From: PMNU01 sp035479375
Lineage (GTDB): Bacteria; Patescibacteriota; Saccharimonadia; Saccharimonadales; UBA4665
Length of the DNA stretch: 64,000 bases
Assembly (NCBI GenBank): GCA_035479375.1
Contig: DATIIT010000009.1
Coordinates: 8,782-72,781, forward strand
Direction of reading: 5' to 3'
Below the pieces are notes generated by a model that ran no database searches, was not told the origin of the DNA, and saw nothing but the letters and a program-made list of their open reading frames with translations. The translations under genes and the position numbers were made by a program. Each line of letters opens with the position of its first letter. Position 1 is the stretch's first letter. This document shows positions 36,733-46,500 of the stretch, piece by piece.

Positions 36733-39700
36733 GTGGACCAAAACCAAAATACAAACACGAATGTTGGGCCTATTAGTGGAGGGACGGATCAGCCGGGGAC
36801 CCTAGACTATGGCGTTGCTGCTGGCGTGGCCGACCCCGAGGCGCTCTCTTTGGAGCCAGTCTCTGCCACGTTGCCCGATGAAGCAGCGCGCGCCGCAAAG
36901 CGCACCAACGTTGCTGTCCGCCTGTTAAAGCGGGCTGACGTGCTGCTTGTCCTGCTGTTAATTGCGGGCATGGTGGGTCTTATAGTGGCCAACGTGCGCC
37001 ACAAGGCGCACAACAAGGGCGTGGCCAGTATCACAGACCAGTACAACACCGTTACCCTGCCATTGGCTGGGTATGTGGCAAACGCCCAAGGCGTGAACTT
37101 TGGCAGCAGCAGCGTGGTCATCAACGGCGCGCTGAAGGTTAACGACGGATTGGTGGTCACACCTTCTGTGCAGCCCAATGCGCCCACGGCCGGCCAGCTG
37201 TACTTCGACCAAAACACCAACCAGATGGCGTACTACAACGGCAAGTCGTTTGTGCCGCTCGTTTCGCAAGGGGCAGTGGTGCAGAGTGTGGGCGGCGCCA
37301 GTGGGCAGCTGACCCTTGGTAACGGTTTGAGTGTCACGGGCAACCAGCTCAACGTGGCCTTCCCGTCGCAGGCGGCCAGCGTGACGTCTTTGGGTGGGCA
37401 GAGCGGGGCCGTTTCCCTAGGCAACGGCCTGACGCTGGTGGGTGGCGCACTGCAAAATAGCGGCGCCTTGAGCATCACGGCCGGCAACAACATCTCGGTC
37501 ACCAATGATGGCAAGGGCAATTACACCATTAACAACACTGGTGCTGGCACTGGCACGGTAACGAGCCCGGGTGGCACGTCCGGGCAGTTTGCGCTGTTTG
37601 ACGGCGCGCAGGACATCGTTGGCTCGCTGTTGAGCCAGAGCGGCACCACTATCACCATCACCGGCGACCTCAACGTGGTTACCGGCGGCCTCAGCTTGGG
37701 CAATGCGCTTACCGTGCCCAACGGCGGCACTGGCGCTACGTCGCTGGCCTCGAACGGGGTAGTAGTGAGTAACGGCACCGCGGCATTTACCGCTGTAACC
37801 GGCGGGAGCCCTGGGCTTTGTTTGCTGTCTACGGCGGGGGCACCGGCCTTTGGCGCCTGCCCGGGCAACGCCGGCGTGACCACGCTCAACGGCTTGAGCG
37901 GTGTGTTGGCCATTGCGAACGCCAGCGGCGCCGGCAGCACTATAACAATCGACGATGCCACCACGGCCGGCGGCAAGGGCATTGCCAGCTTCAACAACAC
38001 GAACTTTACCGCGGCTGGCGGTGTGGTGAACACCATCCAGGACATTAGCACCACCGCGGCCACGACGTTTGGGCGGCTGACGCTGAGCTCAAACCAAGCA
38101 ACCAACCCGATGCTGCTGGTAAACAACACCAACGGCGGCGCCTCTGGAAACCTGCTCGATTTGCAGCTTGGCGGAGTGAGTAAATTTAGTGTTCAACCCG
38201 GCGGAAACATATCTGCAACAGGGACGATTAACGGCCAGACAATCTCTAACGTGGCTAACTTTACAGGCAGCCTAGGGGTTTCCGGCAACACCACACTCAC
38301 CGGCACATTGGCGGTGAACGGGGGCAGTATTGGCTCTAGCGGCGCGTTAAGCATCAGCCCCACGGGCACGCTTACCGCAGGCACCACCGGCCAAACGCTG
38401 ACGCTGCAGGGCAATGGCAGCACCACATTGGCCGCTACTAGTGGCGGCTTTACCACGACGCTGAGCTTCCAGGCGCCAACGGCCAATGTGACGTACCGTC
38501 TGCCCACAGCCGCCGCCAACACCTACGACATCTGTACCACGGCTGGCAACTGTACGGGTACCGGCGGCGGGGTGACGACCCCTGGCGGCACAAACAACAA
38601 GCTATCGAAGTTTACTGGCGCGCAAACGCTGGGCGACTCCAGCATTTCCGACACCGGCGTGCTGGTGACCACGTCGGCCAACATTGCCATCCAGGGCGGC
38701 ACGGCAACGGTAGGTGTGGCCAACACGCAAACCGGCTCGCTGACGCTGGCCTACGGCTCGGCCAACTTTAGCGGTACGGTTACCCAGGGCGTACTCACCA
38801 ACAACCGCACCTATACCTTGCCAGACGCCAGCGGCACGGTGTGTTTGAGCAGCGGCAACTGTTTGGGTGGGGGCAGTGGCGGCGCCAACACGGCGCTGTC
38901 TAACCTGACGAGCGTGGCTATTAACACTTCGCTCTTGCCGGGCAGCACGAGCATCGACCTCGGTTCGGCGGCAGCGCCGTTCCGCAACCTATATATTGCG
39001 GGCAGCTCGGCGTCGCCAGGGACAAATAACTTCCAGATCACTGGTTCGGCCACCCAGGCACGCACGATTACTATCCCCGACGCCACGGGCACAATTTGTT
39101 TGAACAACAGCACCAACTGTGGCTTCTTAACTGGCACGGGCACGGCGTTTGTACAAAACGGCAACACGCTGGGAGCGGCGGCGTTTATGGGCACGAGTGA
39201 CAACTTTGCCCTCAATCTGGTCACCAACAATATAGCCCGCCTAACGCTGGCTAACACCGGCGGTGCGACGTTTAGCGGCAACGTGGCCATTAACGGCAGC
39301 ACGCTGAGCTCGGCCGCAGCCCTTAACATTACGCCGAGCGGCACGCTTACAGTGGGCGCCTCGGCCCAAACCCTGACCCTGCAAGGCGATGGCAGCACCA
39401 CCCTAAGCGCCACCGGCGGCGGCTTTACCACTACCGTGGGCTTCACCGGCTCGCCAACTGGCGCGGTGACGTACAACTTCGACCGCAGCGCTGCGCCCAA
39501 CACATACACCATTTGTACGACAGCCGGCAACTGTGTGGGTGGCGGCGGCGGGGTGACAACGTCCGGCGGCAGCACCAACAAGGTGGCCAAATTCAGCGGC
39601 AGCCAGACCTTGGCCGACTCCAGCCTCACAGACAACGGCACGACGGTGACCACCACGGGCAACCTGGTGGTGCAGGGCGGCAGCGCCACAGTTGGTGTGG

Positions 39701-42700
39701 CCAACAGCCAGACTGGCATTTTGTCGCTGGCCTACGGCTCGGCCAACTTTAGCGGCAGCCTGACGCAGGGCACGTTAACCGGCAACCAGACCTACACGCT
39801 GCCAGACGCTACCGGAACCATCTGTTTGAGCAGCGGCAACTGTTTGGGTGGCGGTGGAGGCGGGGGCGCCAACGCGGCGCTGTCCAACTTGTCTAGCGTG
39901 GCTATTAACACCTCGCTGCTGCCGGGTACCACCACGATTGACCTGGGCTCGTCCAGTGCGCCGTTCCGCAACTTATATATTGCGGGCAGCTCGGGCACGC
40001 CTGGCACCAACAACTTCCAGATTACCGGCACGGCCACCAGCCCGCGCACGATCACGCTCCCCGACGCCACCGGCACGGTGTGTCTGAACAGCTCTGCGTC
40101 TTGTGGCTTTGCCACGGGCAGCGGCTCGGCCTTTGTGCAGAGCGGCAACAGCTTTGGCGCCACCGGCGTGCTTGGCACCAACGACAACAACGGGCTTAAT
40201 ATCCGCACCAATGGCAACACGGCCTTGGGGCTGAGCGCGGCTGGCGACGCCACGTTTGCTGGCAATGTGACGATCCAGGGCACCACGCTGAGCTCCAGTG
40301 GCGCGCTGAGCATTACGCCCGGCTCCAGCCTGACGGTGGGCGCTACTACCCAGACGCTGACGCTGCAGGGCAACGCCAGTACCACGCTAACGGCCACCGG
40401 CGGCGGCTTTACCACCACCGTGGGCTTCACCGGCTCGCCCACGGCATCGGTGGCCTACAACTTCGACCGCACGGCCACTGGCGGCCCGTACGCCATCTGT
40501 ACTACGGCCGGCAACTGTACCGGCACCGGCGGCGGCGTGACCACGCTGGGCGGGTCAACCGGGACGATTGCGGTCTTCACTGGTTCGCAGGCCATTGGCA
40601 ACTCACTGCTGAGCCAGAGCGGCGGCGTGGTGACGGTGGCCGGCGGGCTCAACCTCACCAGCGGCAACACGTACCAGATTAACAACACGCAGATCTCGTC
40701 GGCTAACTTAAGCAACGACAGCAACCTGGCCAAACTGAGCGCCTCGCAAACCTTTAGCGGCGCCACGGTGACCTTTAAGAACGCCAGTGTGGACACCACC
40801 AACGCCTTTAATATCCAGAACGCTGGCGGCAGCCGTTTATTTACGGCCGACACCACTAACGGCCAGATTATCCTGGGTACCTCCAGTACGCTGGACGGCA
40901 AACTGGTGTTCAACAACGTGAGTAACACGAACACCGCCACGATTGTGCCCGGTACGCCCACGGGCCCACGCACGATCACGCTGCCAGACTCTACCGGCAC
41001 CATCTGTTTGGACAGCGGCAACTGTGCTGGTGCGGGCTCCACGCTGCAGACGGCGTACAACTTCTCGGTGGGCGGCACCACGCCAAAGATTAAGCTCAAC
41101 AGTACGCTGAACGGCGTGGACATCCAGGACGCGGACACCACGATTGGCGCCAACCTGTTTAACGTGCGCGCCAGCAATGGCGCAGGCCTGGGCAGTGTGC
41201 TGTTTGGCGTAGGCAACACCGGCCAGGCAACACTGCAGAATAGCGCCAACTCCACCACCGCGCTGCGTTTGCTGACGCAGGGCGGCACCACGGTGCTCAC
41301 CGGCGACACCACCAACGGCAAGGTCATTTTAGGCCAGGGCGGCACGTTGGACGGCAAACTGGTATTTAGCAACGCCACCAACGCTAACCTGGTGACGGTG
41401 AGCAGCGCGGCAGTCACCAACGCGCGCACGGTAACACTGCCGGATTCAAGCGGCACGGTGTGTTTGGACAGCGGCAACTGTTCTGGCTCCGGCAGCACCA
41501 ACACGCTGCAGGCGGCCTATAACGCTGGTAACACTATTTCTACGAACGGCAACGACATCGCCTTTACGGTTAACAGCAGCCAGAACTTTACGGTGACCAC
41601 GGCGGCTACCGCTACGGGCGGGTCGGTGTTCTCGTTGGCGGATGGCAGCAACGCCACGCCGCCCGGCCAGCTCATTTTGGTGCGCAACAACGACATCAAC
41701 CAGCCGCTGGGCAAGGGCATTGCGGTGACCTCGGCCGGCGGCGGCATTAGTACGGCGCTGGATGCCTCGGGCAGCAATATTACTAACGCGTTGGCGATTG
41801 GCGCCAACGCCATCTCCGGCACCAACTTTAGCGTGAACGGCAGTGGCGCGGTGACCGCTGTGGGCGTGAACTCGGGCAGCGGCCTGTTGCAGGGCGCTGG
41901 CGGCCTGACTGCCACCGGCGCGGTGAGCCTCAACACCACCGGCACCGGCAATACCAGCATTGGGAACGGCACGGGCACGCTGGCGCTGACATCTGCCGCG
42001 CTTAACGTGACGACTTTGGGGGCGGTAAGCGGCGTGACCACGCTGGCGACATCGGGGATTATTACCGCCGGATCACTGGGCGCGGCCAACACCACAACGC
42101 TGTTGTGCCGCAATAGCACCAACCAGATCGCCACTTGCGCTGGCACGGGTGCTGGCGTGGCCTTTATCCAGGGCGGCAACAGCTTTGGCGTGGCTGGCGA
42201 CCTTGGCACTAACGACGGTTTTGAGCTCAACCTGCGCACCAACAACGCCACGCGCATCACCTTGAGCACCACCGGCGACTTCACCTGGGCGGCCAGCAGC
42301 GCTGGCAACTTCGACCAGTCGAGCAGCACCGGGACGTTTAAGACCGGCAGCGGCAACGTGTCGCTCAACGGTAGTACGACGGTGGCGGCTACCAAGACGT
42401 TAACGGTCACCAGCGGGCTCACCAGCCTTACGGGCAACACTAGCGGCGACGCGCTTAACGTTTCTAACTCGAGCTCTACGGGCAACATCGCAGTCTTTAG
42501 CGACGGCGCTACAGCAGTGGCCACGTGGGCGAACGGCGGCTCGGTGCTGTTCCAGAACCAAACCGACTCGGCCACGGCCTTTCGCATCCAAGACACGGGC
42601 AGCGGCACGCTGCTGACTGCCAACACCGCCACGCGCACCAGCGGCGTGGCCGGCAACACGGTTAAGATTGGCGACTCCACCGGCACAGACACGGCCACCA

Positions 42701-44133
42701 CTTTCTTGCAGCTGGACGGCACCACGGCCGACCCTACCACCAACCTGGCTTCGCTCAACGGCGGCTTGTTCTACAACTCCACCACCAACAAGGTGAGCTT
42801 GATAGAGAACGGCCAAGTGAAGATTATTTGTAACACCACGGACCTGGGCTGCGGCACCGGCACGGTGACGCTGCAGAACGCCTACACCAACTCGGTGGGC
42901 AGCACCACGCCTGAAATTAAGGTGGACTCTACCCGCGGCGGCGTAGACATCCAGGACGCGGACACTACCATTGGTGCCAACCTGCTCACGGTGCGTGGCT
43001 CCAATGGGAGCGGCCTGGGCGCGGTGCTGTTTGGGGTGGGAAGCGACGGCACCATCGACATTGGCAGCGCAACCGGGACGGCCACGGTGACGCTAGGCAA
43101 GTCTACAGACAGCCAGACGATCAACATCGGCAATGCCACTACGGCTACCGGCAAGACGCTGACGGTCAACATGGCCACTTCGGCTACGGGCACGGGCAAG
43201 GCCATCGTGACTATTGGCGGCACCAACGACGCCAGCTCGCTGACGCTGCAGTCCGGCACGGGCAACACGTCGCTGCTGAGCACCGGCAACATTACCATCG
43301 GCACCTCAGACACTACCGGCACACTGCTGGTGCTGGACACTAAGACAGGCAGCGGTGACCCCACGGGTGTTGCCGGCGGTATGTATTACAACTCCAACCT
43401 GGGCGCTTTCCGCTGTTTTGAGGGTGACCCGGCAGGCACCGGTTACTGGCGCAACTGTATGCAAACCGCCCACACCTCGTGGCACTACCAAAACGAGTTG
43501 ACCACCAAAAACTCCGACGGTGTGATCTCAACGCTAGCAGCCGGCACCGGCGCAATATGTGACGGCAGCAGTATCGCAGCTACCGCCGGGCATCCGGGAA
43601 TTATTGAGCAAGAGACAGGAACGGCAACCAACGGCTACTGCTTGATCGGCTCCAACGACGCCAACGGCCAGAGCATTTTGCTGGGCAATAACGACACCTG
43701 GCGCTATGAGTCCGCGGTCCAATATCCCACGCTGTCCAACGGCACGGACCGCTATGTGCACCGCATCGGCTTTGATGACTCGTCGGTTGGCAACCTTGAC
43801 CCCACAGACGGCTGTATCTTTAAGTACAGCGACAACGTCAACTCAGGTAAATTCCAAGGCGCCTGCTTTAACAACACGGCCACCACAACCTGCGACACCG
43901 GCTTAACTGTGGCGGCCGCCACCTGGTACCGGCTGACCATTGTGGTAAATGCCGCCGGCAATTCCGTGGACTTTGAAGTGAACGGCGTCAGCAAGTGTCA
44001 GGTAACCAGTAATATTCCTACATCACGTGTCACCACATTTATGAGTAACTTTGTGAAAACTCTGGGGACCACCACCAGGTCGGCGTATCTTGACTATATC
44101 GAGCTGGATGCCCAGTTCGGCGGTACTCGCTAG
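36733..44133 (+). CDS. Giant membrane-anchored fibre protein (2466 aa)
   Basis: The largest gene in the window. GTG start, cytoplasmic N-terminus (about 60 residues), TM helix (ADVLLVLLLIAGMVGLIVA), then a fibre. The head-proximal GQLYFDQNTNQMAYYNG unit matches the 28298 protein. The stalk repeats a module of about 327 residues (boundaries at nt 38572, 39553 and 40537), each beginning GGGVTT.GG and carrying YTLPDATGTICL, NTALSNLTSVAINTSLLPG and IDLGS..APFRNLYIAGSS. Short cysteine loops (CLSSGNC type) recur at least ten times and could form disulfides. The C-terminus has a GGMYYNS...CFEG unit and a lectin-like jelly-roll (about 2235-2466). No C-terminal anchor. Adhesion is inferred from architecture. 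Confidence 0.82.
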   Translation: MDQNQNTNTNVGPISGGTDQPGTLDYGVAAGVADPEALSLEPVSATLPDEAARAAKRTNVAVRLLKRADVLLVLLLIAGMVGLIVANVRHKAHNKGVASITDQYNTVTLPLAGYVANAQGVNFGSSSVVINGALKVNDGLVVTPSVQPNAPTAGQLYFDQNTNQMAYYNGKSFVPLVSQGAVVQSVGGASGQLTLGNGLSVTGNQLNVAFPSQAASVTSLGGQSGAVSLGNGLTLVGGALQNSGALSITAGNNISVTNDGKGNYTINNTGAGTGTVTSPGGTSGQFALFDGAQDIVGSLLSQSGTTITITGDLNVVTGGLSLGNALTVPNGGTGATSLASNGVVVSNGTAAFTAVTGGSPGLCLLSTAGAPAFGACPGNAGVTTLNGLSGVLAIANASGAGSTITIDDATTAGGKGIASFNNTNFTAAGGVVNTIQDISTTAATTFGRLTLSSNQATNPMLLVNNTNGGASGNLLDLQLGGVSKFSVQPGGNISATGTINGQTISNVANFTGSLGVSGNTTLTGTLAVNGGSIGSSGALSISPTGTLTAGTTGQTLTLQGNGSTTLAATSGGFTTTLSFQAPTANVTYRLPTAAANTYDICTTAGNCTGTGGGVTTPGGTNNKLSKFTGAQTLGDSSISDTGVLVTTSANIAIQGGTATVGVANTQTGSLTLAYGSANFSGTVTQGVLTNNRTYTLPDASGTVCLSSGNCLGGGSGGANTALSNLTSVAINTSLLPGSTSIDLGSAAAPFRNLYIAGSSASPGTNNFQITGSATQARTITIPDATGTICLNNSTNCGFLTGTGTAFVQNGNTLGAAAFMGTSDNFALNLVTNNIARLTLANTGGATFSGNVAINGSTLSSAAALNITPSGTLTVGASAQTLTLQGDGSTTLSATGGGFTTTVGFTGSPTGAVTYNFDRSAAPNTYTICTTAGNCVGGGGGVTTSGGSTNKVAKFSGSQTLADSSLTDNGTTVTTTGNLVVQGGSATVGVANSQTGILSLAYGSANFSGSLTQGTLTGNQTYTLPDATGTICLSSGNCLGGGGGGGANAALSNLSSVAINTSLLPGTTTIDLGSSSAPFRNLYIAGSSGTPGTNNFQITGTATSPRTITLPDATGTVCLNSSASCGFATGSGSAFVQSGNSFGATGVLGTNDNNGLNIRTNGNTALGLSAAGDATFAGNVTIQGTTLSSSGALSITPGSSLTVGATTQTLTLQGNASTTLTATGGGFTTTVGFTGSPTASVAYNFDRTATGGPYAICTTAGNCTGTGGGVTTLGGSTGTIAVFTGSQAIGNSLLSQSGGVVTVAGGLNLTSGNTYQINNTQISSANLSNDSNLAKLSASQTFSGATVTFKNASVDTTNAFNIQNAGGSRLFTADTTNGQIILGTSSTLDGKLVFNNVSNTNTATIVPGTPTGPRTITLPDSTGTICLDSGNCAGAGSTLQTAYNFSVGGTTPKIKLNSTLNGVDIQDADTTIGANLFNVRASNGAGLGSVLFGVGNTGQATLQNSANSTTALRLLTQGGTTVLTGDTTNGKVILGQGGTLDGKLVFSNATNANLVTVSSAAVTNARTVTLPDSSGTVCLDSGNCSGSGSTNTLQAAYNAGNTISTNGNDIAFTVNSSQNFTVTTAATATGGSVFSLADGSNATPPGQLILVRNNDINQPLGKGIAVTSAGGGISTALDASGSNITNALAIGANAISGTNFSVNGSGAVTAVGVNSGSGLLQGAGGLTATGAVSLNTTGTGNTSIGNGTGTLALTSAALNVTTLGAVSGVTTLATSGIITAGSLGAANTTTLLCRNSTNQIATCAGTGAGVAFIQGGNSFGVAGDLGTNDGFELNLRTNNATRITLSTTGDFTWAASSAGNFDQSSSTGTFKTGSGNVSLNGSTTVAATKTLTVTSGLTSLTGNTSGDALNVSNSSSTGNIAVFSDGATAVATWANGGSVLFQNQTDSATAFRIQDTGSGTLLTANTATRTSGVAGNTVKIGDSTGTDTATTFLQLDGTTADPTTNLASLNGGLFYNSTTNKVSLIENGQVKIICNTTDLGCGTGTVTLQNAYTNSVGSTTPEIKVDSTRGGVDIQDADTTIGANLLTVRGSNGSGLGAVLFGVGSDGTIDIGSATGTATVTLGKSTDSQTINIGNATTATGKTLTVNMATSATGTGKAIVTIGGTNDASSLTLQSGTGNTSLLSTGNITIGTSDTTGTLLVLDTKTGSGDPTGVAGGMYYNSNLGAFRCFEGDPAGTGYWRNCMQTAHTSWHYQNELTTKNSDGVISTLAAGTGAICDGSSIAATAGHPGIIEQETGTATNGYCLIGSNDANGQSILLGNNDTWRYESAVQYPTLSNGTDRYVHRIGFDDSSVGNLDPTDGCIFKYSDNVNSGKFQGACFNNTATTTCDTGLTVAAATWYRLTIVVNAAGNSVDFEVNGVSKCQVTSNIPTSRVTTFMSNFVKTLGTTTRSAYLDYIELDAQFGGTR

Positions 44134-44139
44134 GGTGGT

Positions 44140-44664
44140 CTACTGGCTCAGACGCAGCGACTGGGCCAAATCACTCAGCTCGTCTTTCGTGGCGCTGGAA
44201 GTGTTGAGTAAAATGAGCGTTCGTTTATCCTGGCTGACGATAGTGGCGACTGTGCCGCTCGGGATCGTGCTCAAGATACCCTGGCCAATGGCTACGGCAT
44301 CAATAGGGGAGCCTTGCGCGGCAAGGTCGTCTGCGGGGAAGCCGTTGGGCACTGGTTGCTCGTTGACGCTGACCGTCCGGCCGAAGTGATCGGTAAGCAG
44401 TAGGTGTAGCAGACCGGCGCCTTGGTCGTAGGAGGCGTGGGTCATATCGGCCTGAAAGCCGTCGGGCAGGGGGTGCGGCAAATATATGGGGAAGGACACT
44501 GACTCACGAATACGCCCCGGCAACTGTGACGCCCGGGAGTGTGCGGCCATAAACCACAATGCACCGCCAATCACCACTACGGCGCCACCGGCAACAATGA
44601 TGCCGAGGAGCACGCCCCGCCGTGCATGTGCCTGCCCCAGACCCTCGTTCTGCTCTCGTTCCAT
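44140..44664 (-). CDS. Single-pass membrane protein with small exported domain
   Basis: 174 residues: short cytoplasmic N-terminus, TM helix (about 18-40), exported domain (about 55-174). The domain resembles the C-terminal part of the protein at 26329-27249 (see the shared VNEQPVP, SGTVATI, LILLNTS and ELSDLAQSL segments). It is convergent with the giant fibre gene, with 6 nt between the two stop codons. TACAGT lies 7 nt before the ATG on the minus strand, suggesting a leaderless mRNA. Function unknown; association with the fibre is only suggested by position. Confidence 0.6.
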   Translation of the reverse strand: MEREQNEGLGQAHARRGVLLGIIVAGGAVVVIGGALWFMAAHSRASQLPGRIRESVSFPIYLPHPLPDGFQADMTHASYDQGAGLLHLLLTDHFGRTVSVNEQPVPNGFPADDLAAQGSPIDAVAIGQGILSTIPSGTVATIVSQDKRTLILLNTSSATKDELSDLAQSLRLSQ

Positions 44665-44757
44665 GCTGCTAACTGTAGCGTATATTTAAGATGAAAATCA
44701 ACACATGCTTATGTTTACGGCCGTCCGCAAAGGCGGTATACTAGGTGCTATTCGCCT

Positions 44758-46500
44758 ATGCATGAGTTCAGAAAACAAACAGGGCGCGGGCAGCGCCAAG
44801 CTATCGATGGCTTTTTGGGCAGCGCCCCAGGTAAATCGCGCATTGCCGCCCAGCCTCCCCAAGGGCATCGCGCGCGGCTCGATGGCCTCCGGCCGTCTCT
44901 GCGCCAGGTAAGCGATTTCCGCCGCCCCGAAGGCTTGCACCCAGTACAGCCTACCGGTAGCCGCGCCCGGCCACTTGGCGCACCCTTGAAGCAAGCCGCT
45001 CCTGTGCAGGGCCAGGCTGCTACGCCGGCGTCCAGCCAACAGGGCTCGCTGCTGCACATGTCGCTTCCCAGCGGCAGCATGCTCGGCGGCAGCACCAAAG
45101 AGCGCAAACTGTCCCGCAAAGAAAAGCGCCAGGCCCGTGCTAAAAAAGGCGGCAAATGGTACACATTCCGTAAGTGGAGCTTGCGCAGCGGGCTCGTGGC
45201 TGTCGCCCTTGTTTTGGTGGTAGGTGGCTTTTTGGGTATCAAAACGCTGCACCAGCTGCACAAAGTCTTGAAGGGCGGCGGCACTGCCGCGGCACTGCAA
45301 GCCAACGTTAAGCCACAGCTTTTAAAGGGCGAGGGCGACGGCCGCATAAATTTCTTGCTTCTGGGGCGCGGCGGCGACGGCCACGACGGGCCAGACCTCA
45401 CTGATACTATCTTGGTGGCTAGCATCGACCCTTTGCATAAGACAGCAGCCTTGGTGAGCATCCCGCGCGACCTGTGGGTTACCGGGCCAAGCGGCGGCGC
45501 AGGGAAGATTAACGCCATTTACGCCAACGCCAAATATGCTGCCCTGGCGCGCAGCCCCAAAGACGCTAGCGGAGCGGACACTGCCGGCGAAGTGGCCATC
45601 GCCCAAGAGGTCACCACCGTGCTCGGTATCCCCATCCACTATCATGTGCTCATGGATTTCCAGGCCTTTAAAGAAGCGGTGGACGCTGTGGGCGGCGTGG
45701 ATGTGAACGTGCCCGAAGACCTCATTGACCCGACCATGGCCTGGGAAAATGGCTGGAACGCCACGCTGGCCAAGAAGGGCCTGGACCACATGGGCGGCTT
45801 CCAGGCGCTGGAGTATGTGCGCTCCCGCCACACCTCGGCCCGCGGCGACTTTGACCGCACCGAGCGCCAGCGCCTGCTCATAGAGGCGCTCAGCCAAAAA
45901 GTGCTGTCCGCCGGCACCTACACCAACCCGCTTAAGATTTCGCAGCTGCTCAGCGCCTTTGGCAACCATGTGTCTACCGACCTCAGCGTCAACGACTCGC
46001 TGCGGCTGGCCGGCATCTTAAAAGACGTGCACGGGCAGGCCATCCAATCTGTTGGCTTGGCCGACCCGCCCAACAATTTTGTGCACACCGGTGACATTGG
46101 CAGCGCTTCGGTGGTGCTGCCCACAGCCGGCCAAGACAATTACACTGCTATCCAGAACTACGTCCGCAACACCCTAAAAGACCCGTACATCGCCCAAGAG
46201 GCCGCCGCCGTAGAAGTGTTGAACGGCACGAGCACCCCGGGCTTGGCCAGCACCACCGGCGACAAGCTCAAATCCTACGGCTATAACGTTGTCAAAGTAG
46301 ATAGCGCGCCCACTTCCAATTATGCGCAGACCACCCTCGTTGACCTCACGGGCGGCAAAAAGCCGTACACCAAAAATTACCTGCAAAAGCGCTTCAACGC
46401 CAAGCTGGCCACCAAGCTGCCAGACGCCACAATCCAAGCAACCGGCGCCGATTTTGTGGTAATCTTAGGGCAGGATGCGACCACTAATAGCCAAAATTAA
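44758..46500 (+). CDS. LytR-CpsA-Psr (LCP) family wall-polymer ligase
   Basis: LCP proteins transfer lipid-linked glycopolymers to peptidoglycan. 580 residues: an unusually long basic cytoplasmic tail (about 1-140), one TM helix (about 146-165), LCP domain (about 195-390) with FLLLGRGGDG, the D(L)TDTILVASIDP strand, SIPRDLWV, and the conserved arginines in YVRSRHTSARGDFDRTERQ. A LytR C-terminal domain follows (about 480-565, VEVLNGTSTPGLA). TATACT at 44737-44742 gives a leader of about 9 nt without Shine-Dalgarno. It overlaps the next gene by 26 nt. Confidence 0.9.
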   Translation: MHEFRKQTGRGQRQAIDGFLGSAPGKSRIAAQPPQGHRARLDGLRPSLRQVSDFRRPEGLHPVQPTGSRARPLGAPLKQAAPVQGQAATPASSQQGSLLHMSLPSGSMLGGSTKERKLSRKEKRQARAKKGGKWYTFRKWSLRSGLVAVALVLVVGGFLGIKTLHQLHKVLKGGGTAAALQANVKPQLLKGEGDGRINFLLLGRGGDGHDGPDLTDTILVASIDPLHKTAALVSIPRDLWVTGPSGGAGKINAIYANAKYAALARSPKDASGADTAGEVAIAQEVTTVLGIPIHYHVLMDFQAFKEAVDAVGGVDVNVPEDLIDPTMAWENGWNATLAKKGLDHMGGFQALEYVRSRHTSARGDFDRTERQRLLIEALSQKVLSAGTYTNPLKISQLLSAFGNHVSTDLSVNDSLRLAGILKDVHGQAIQSVGLADPPNNFVHTGDIGSASVVLPTAGQDNYTAIQNYVRNTLKDPYIAQEAAAVEVLNGTSTPGLASTTGDKLKSYGYNVVKVDSAPTSNYAQTTLVDLTGGKKPYTKNYLQKRFNAKLATKLPDATIQATGADFVVILGQDATTNSQN

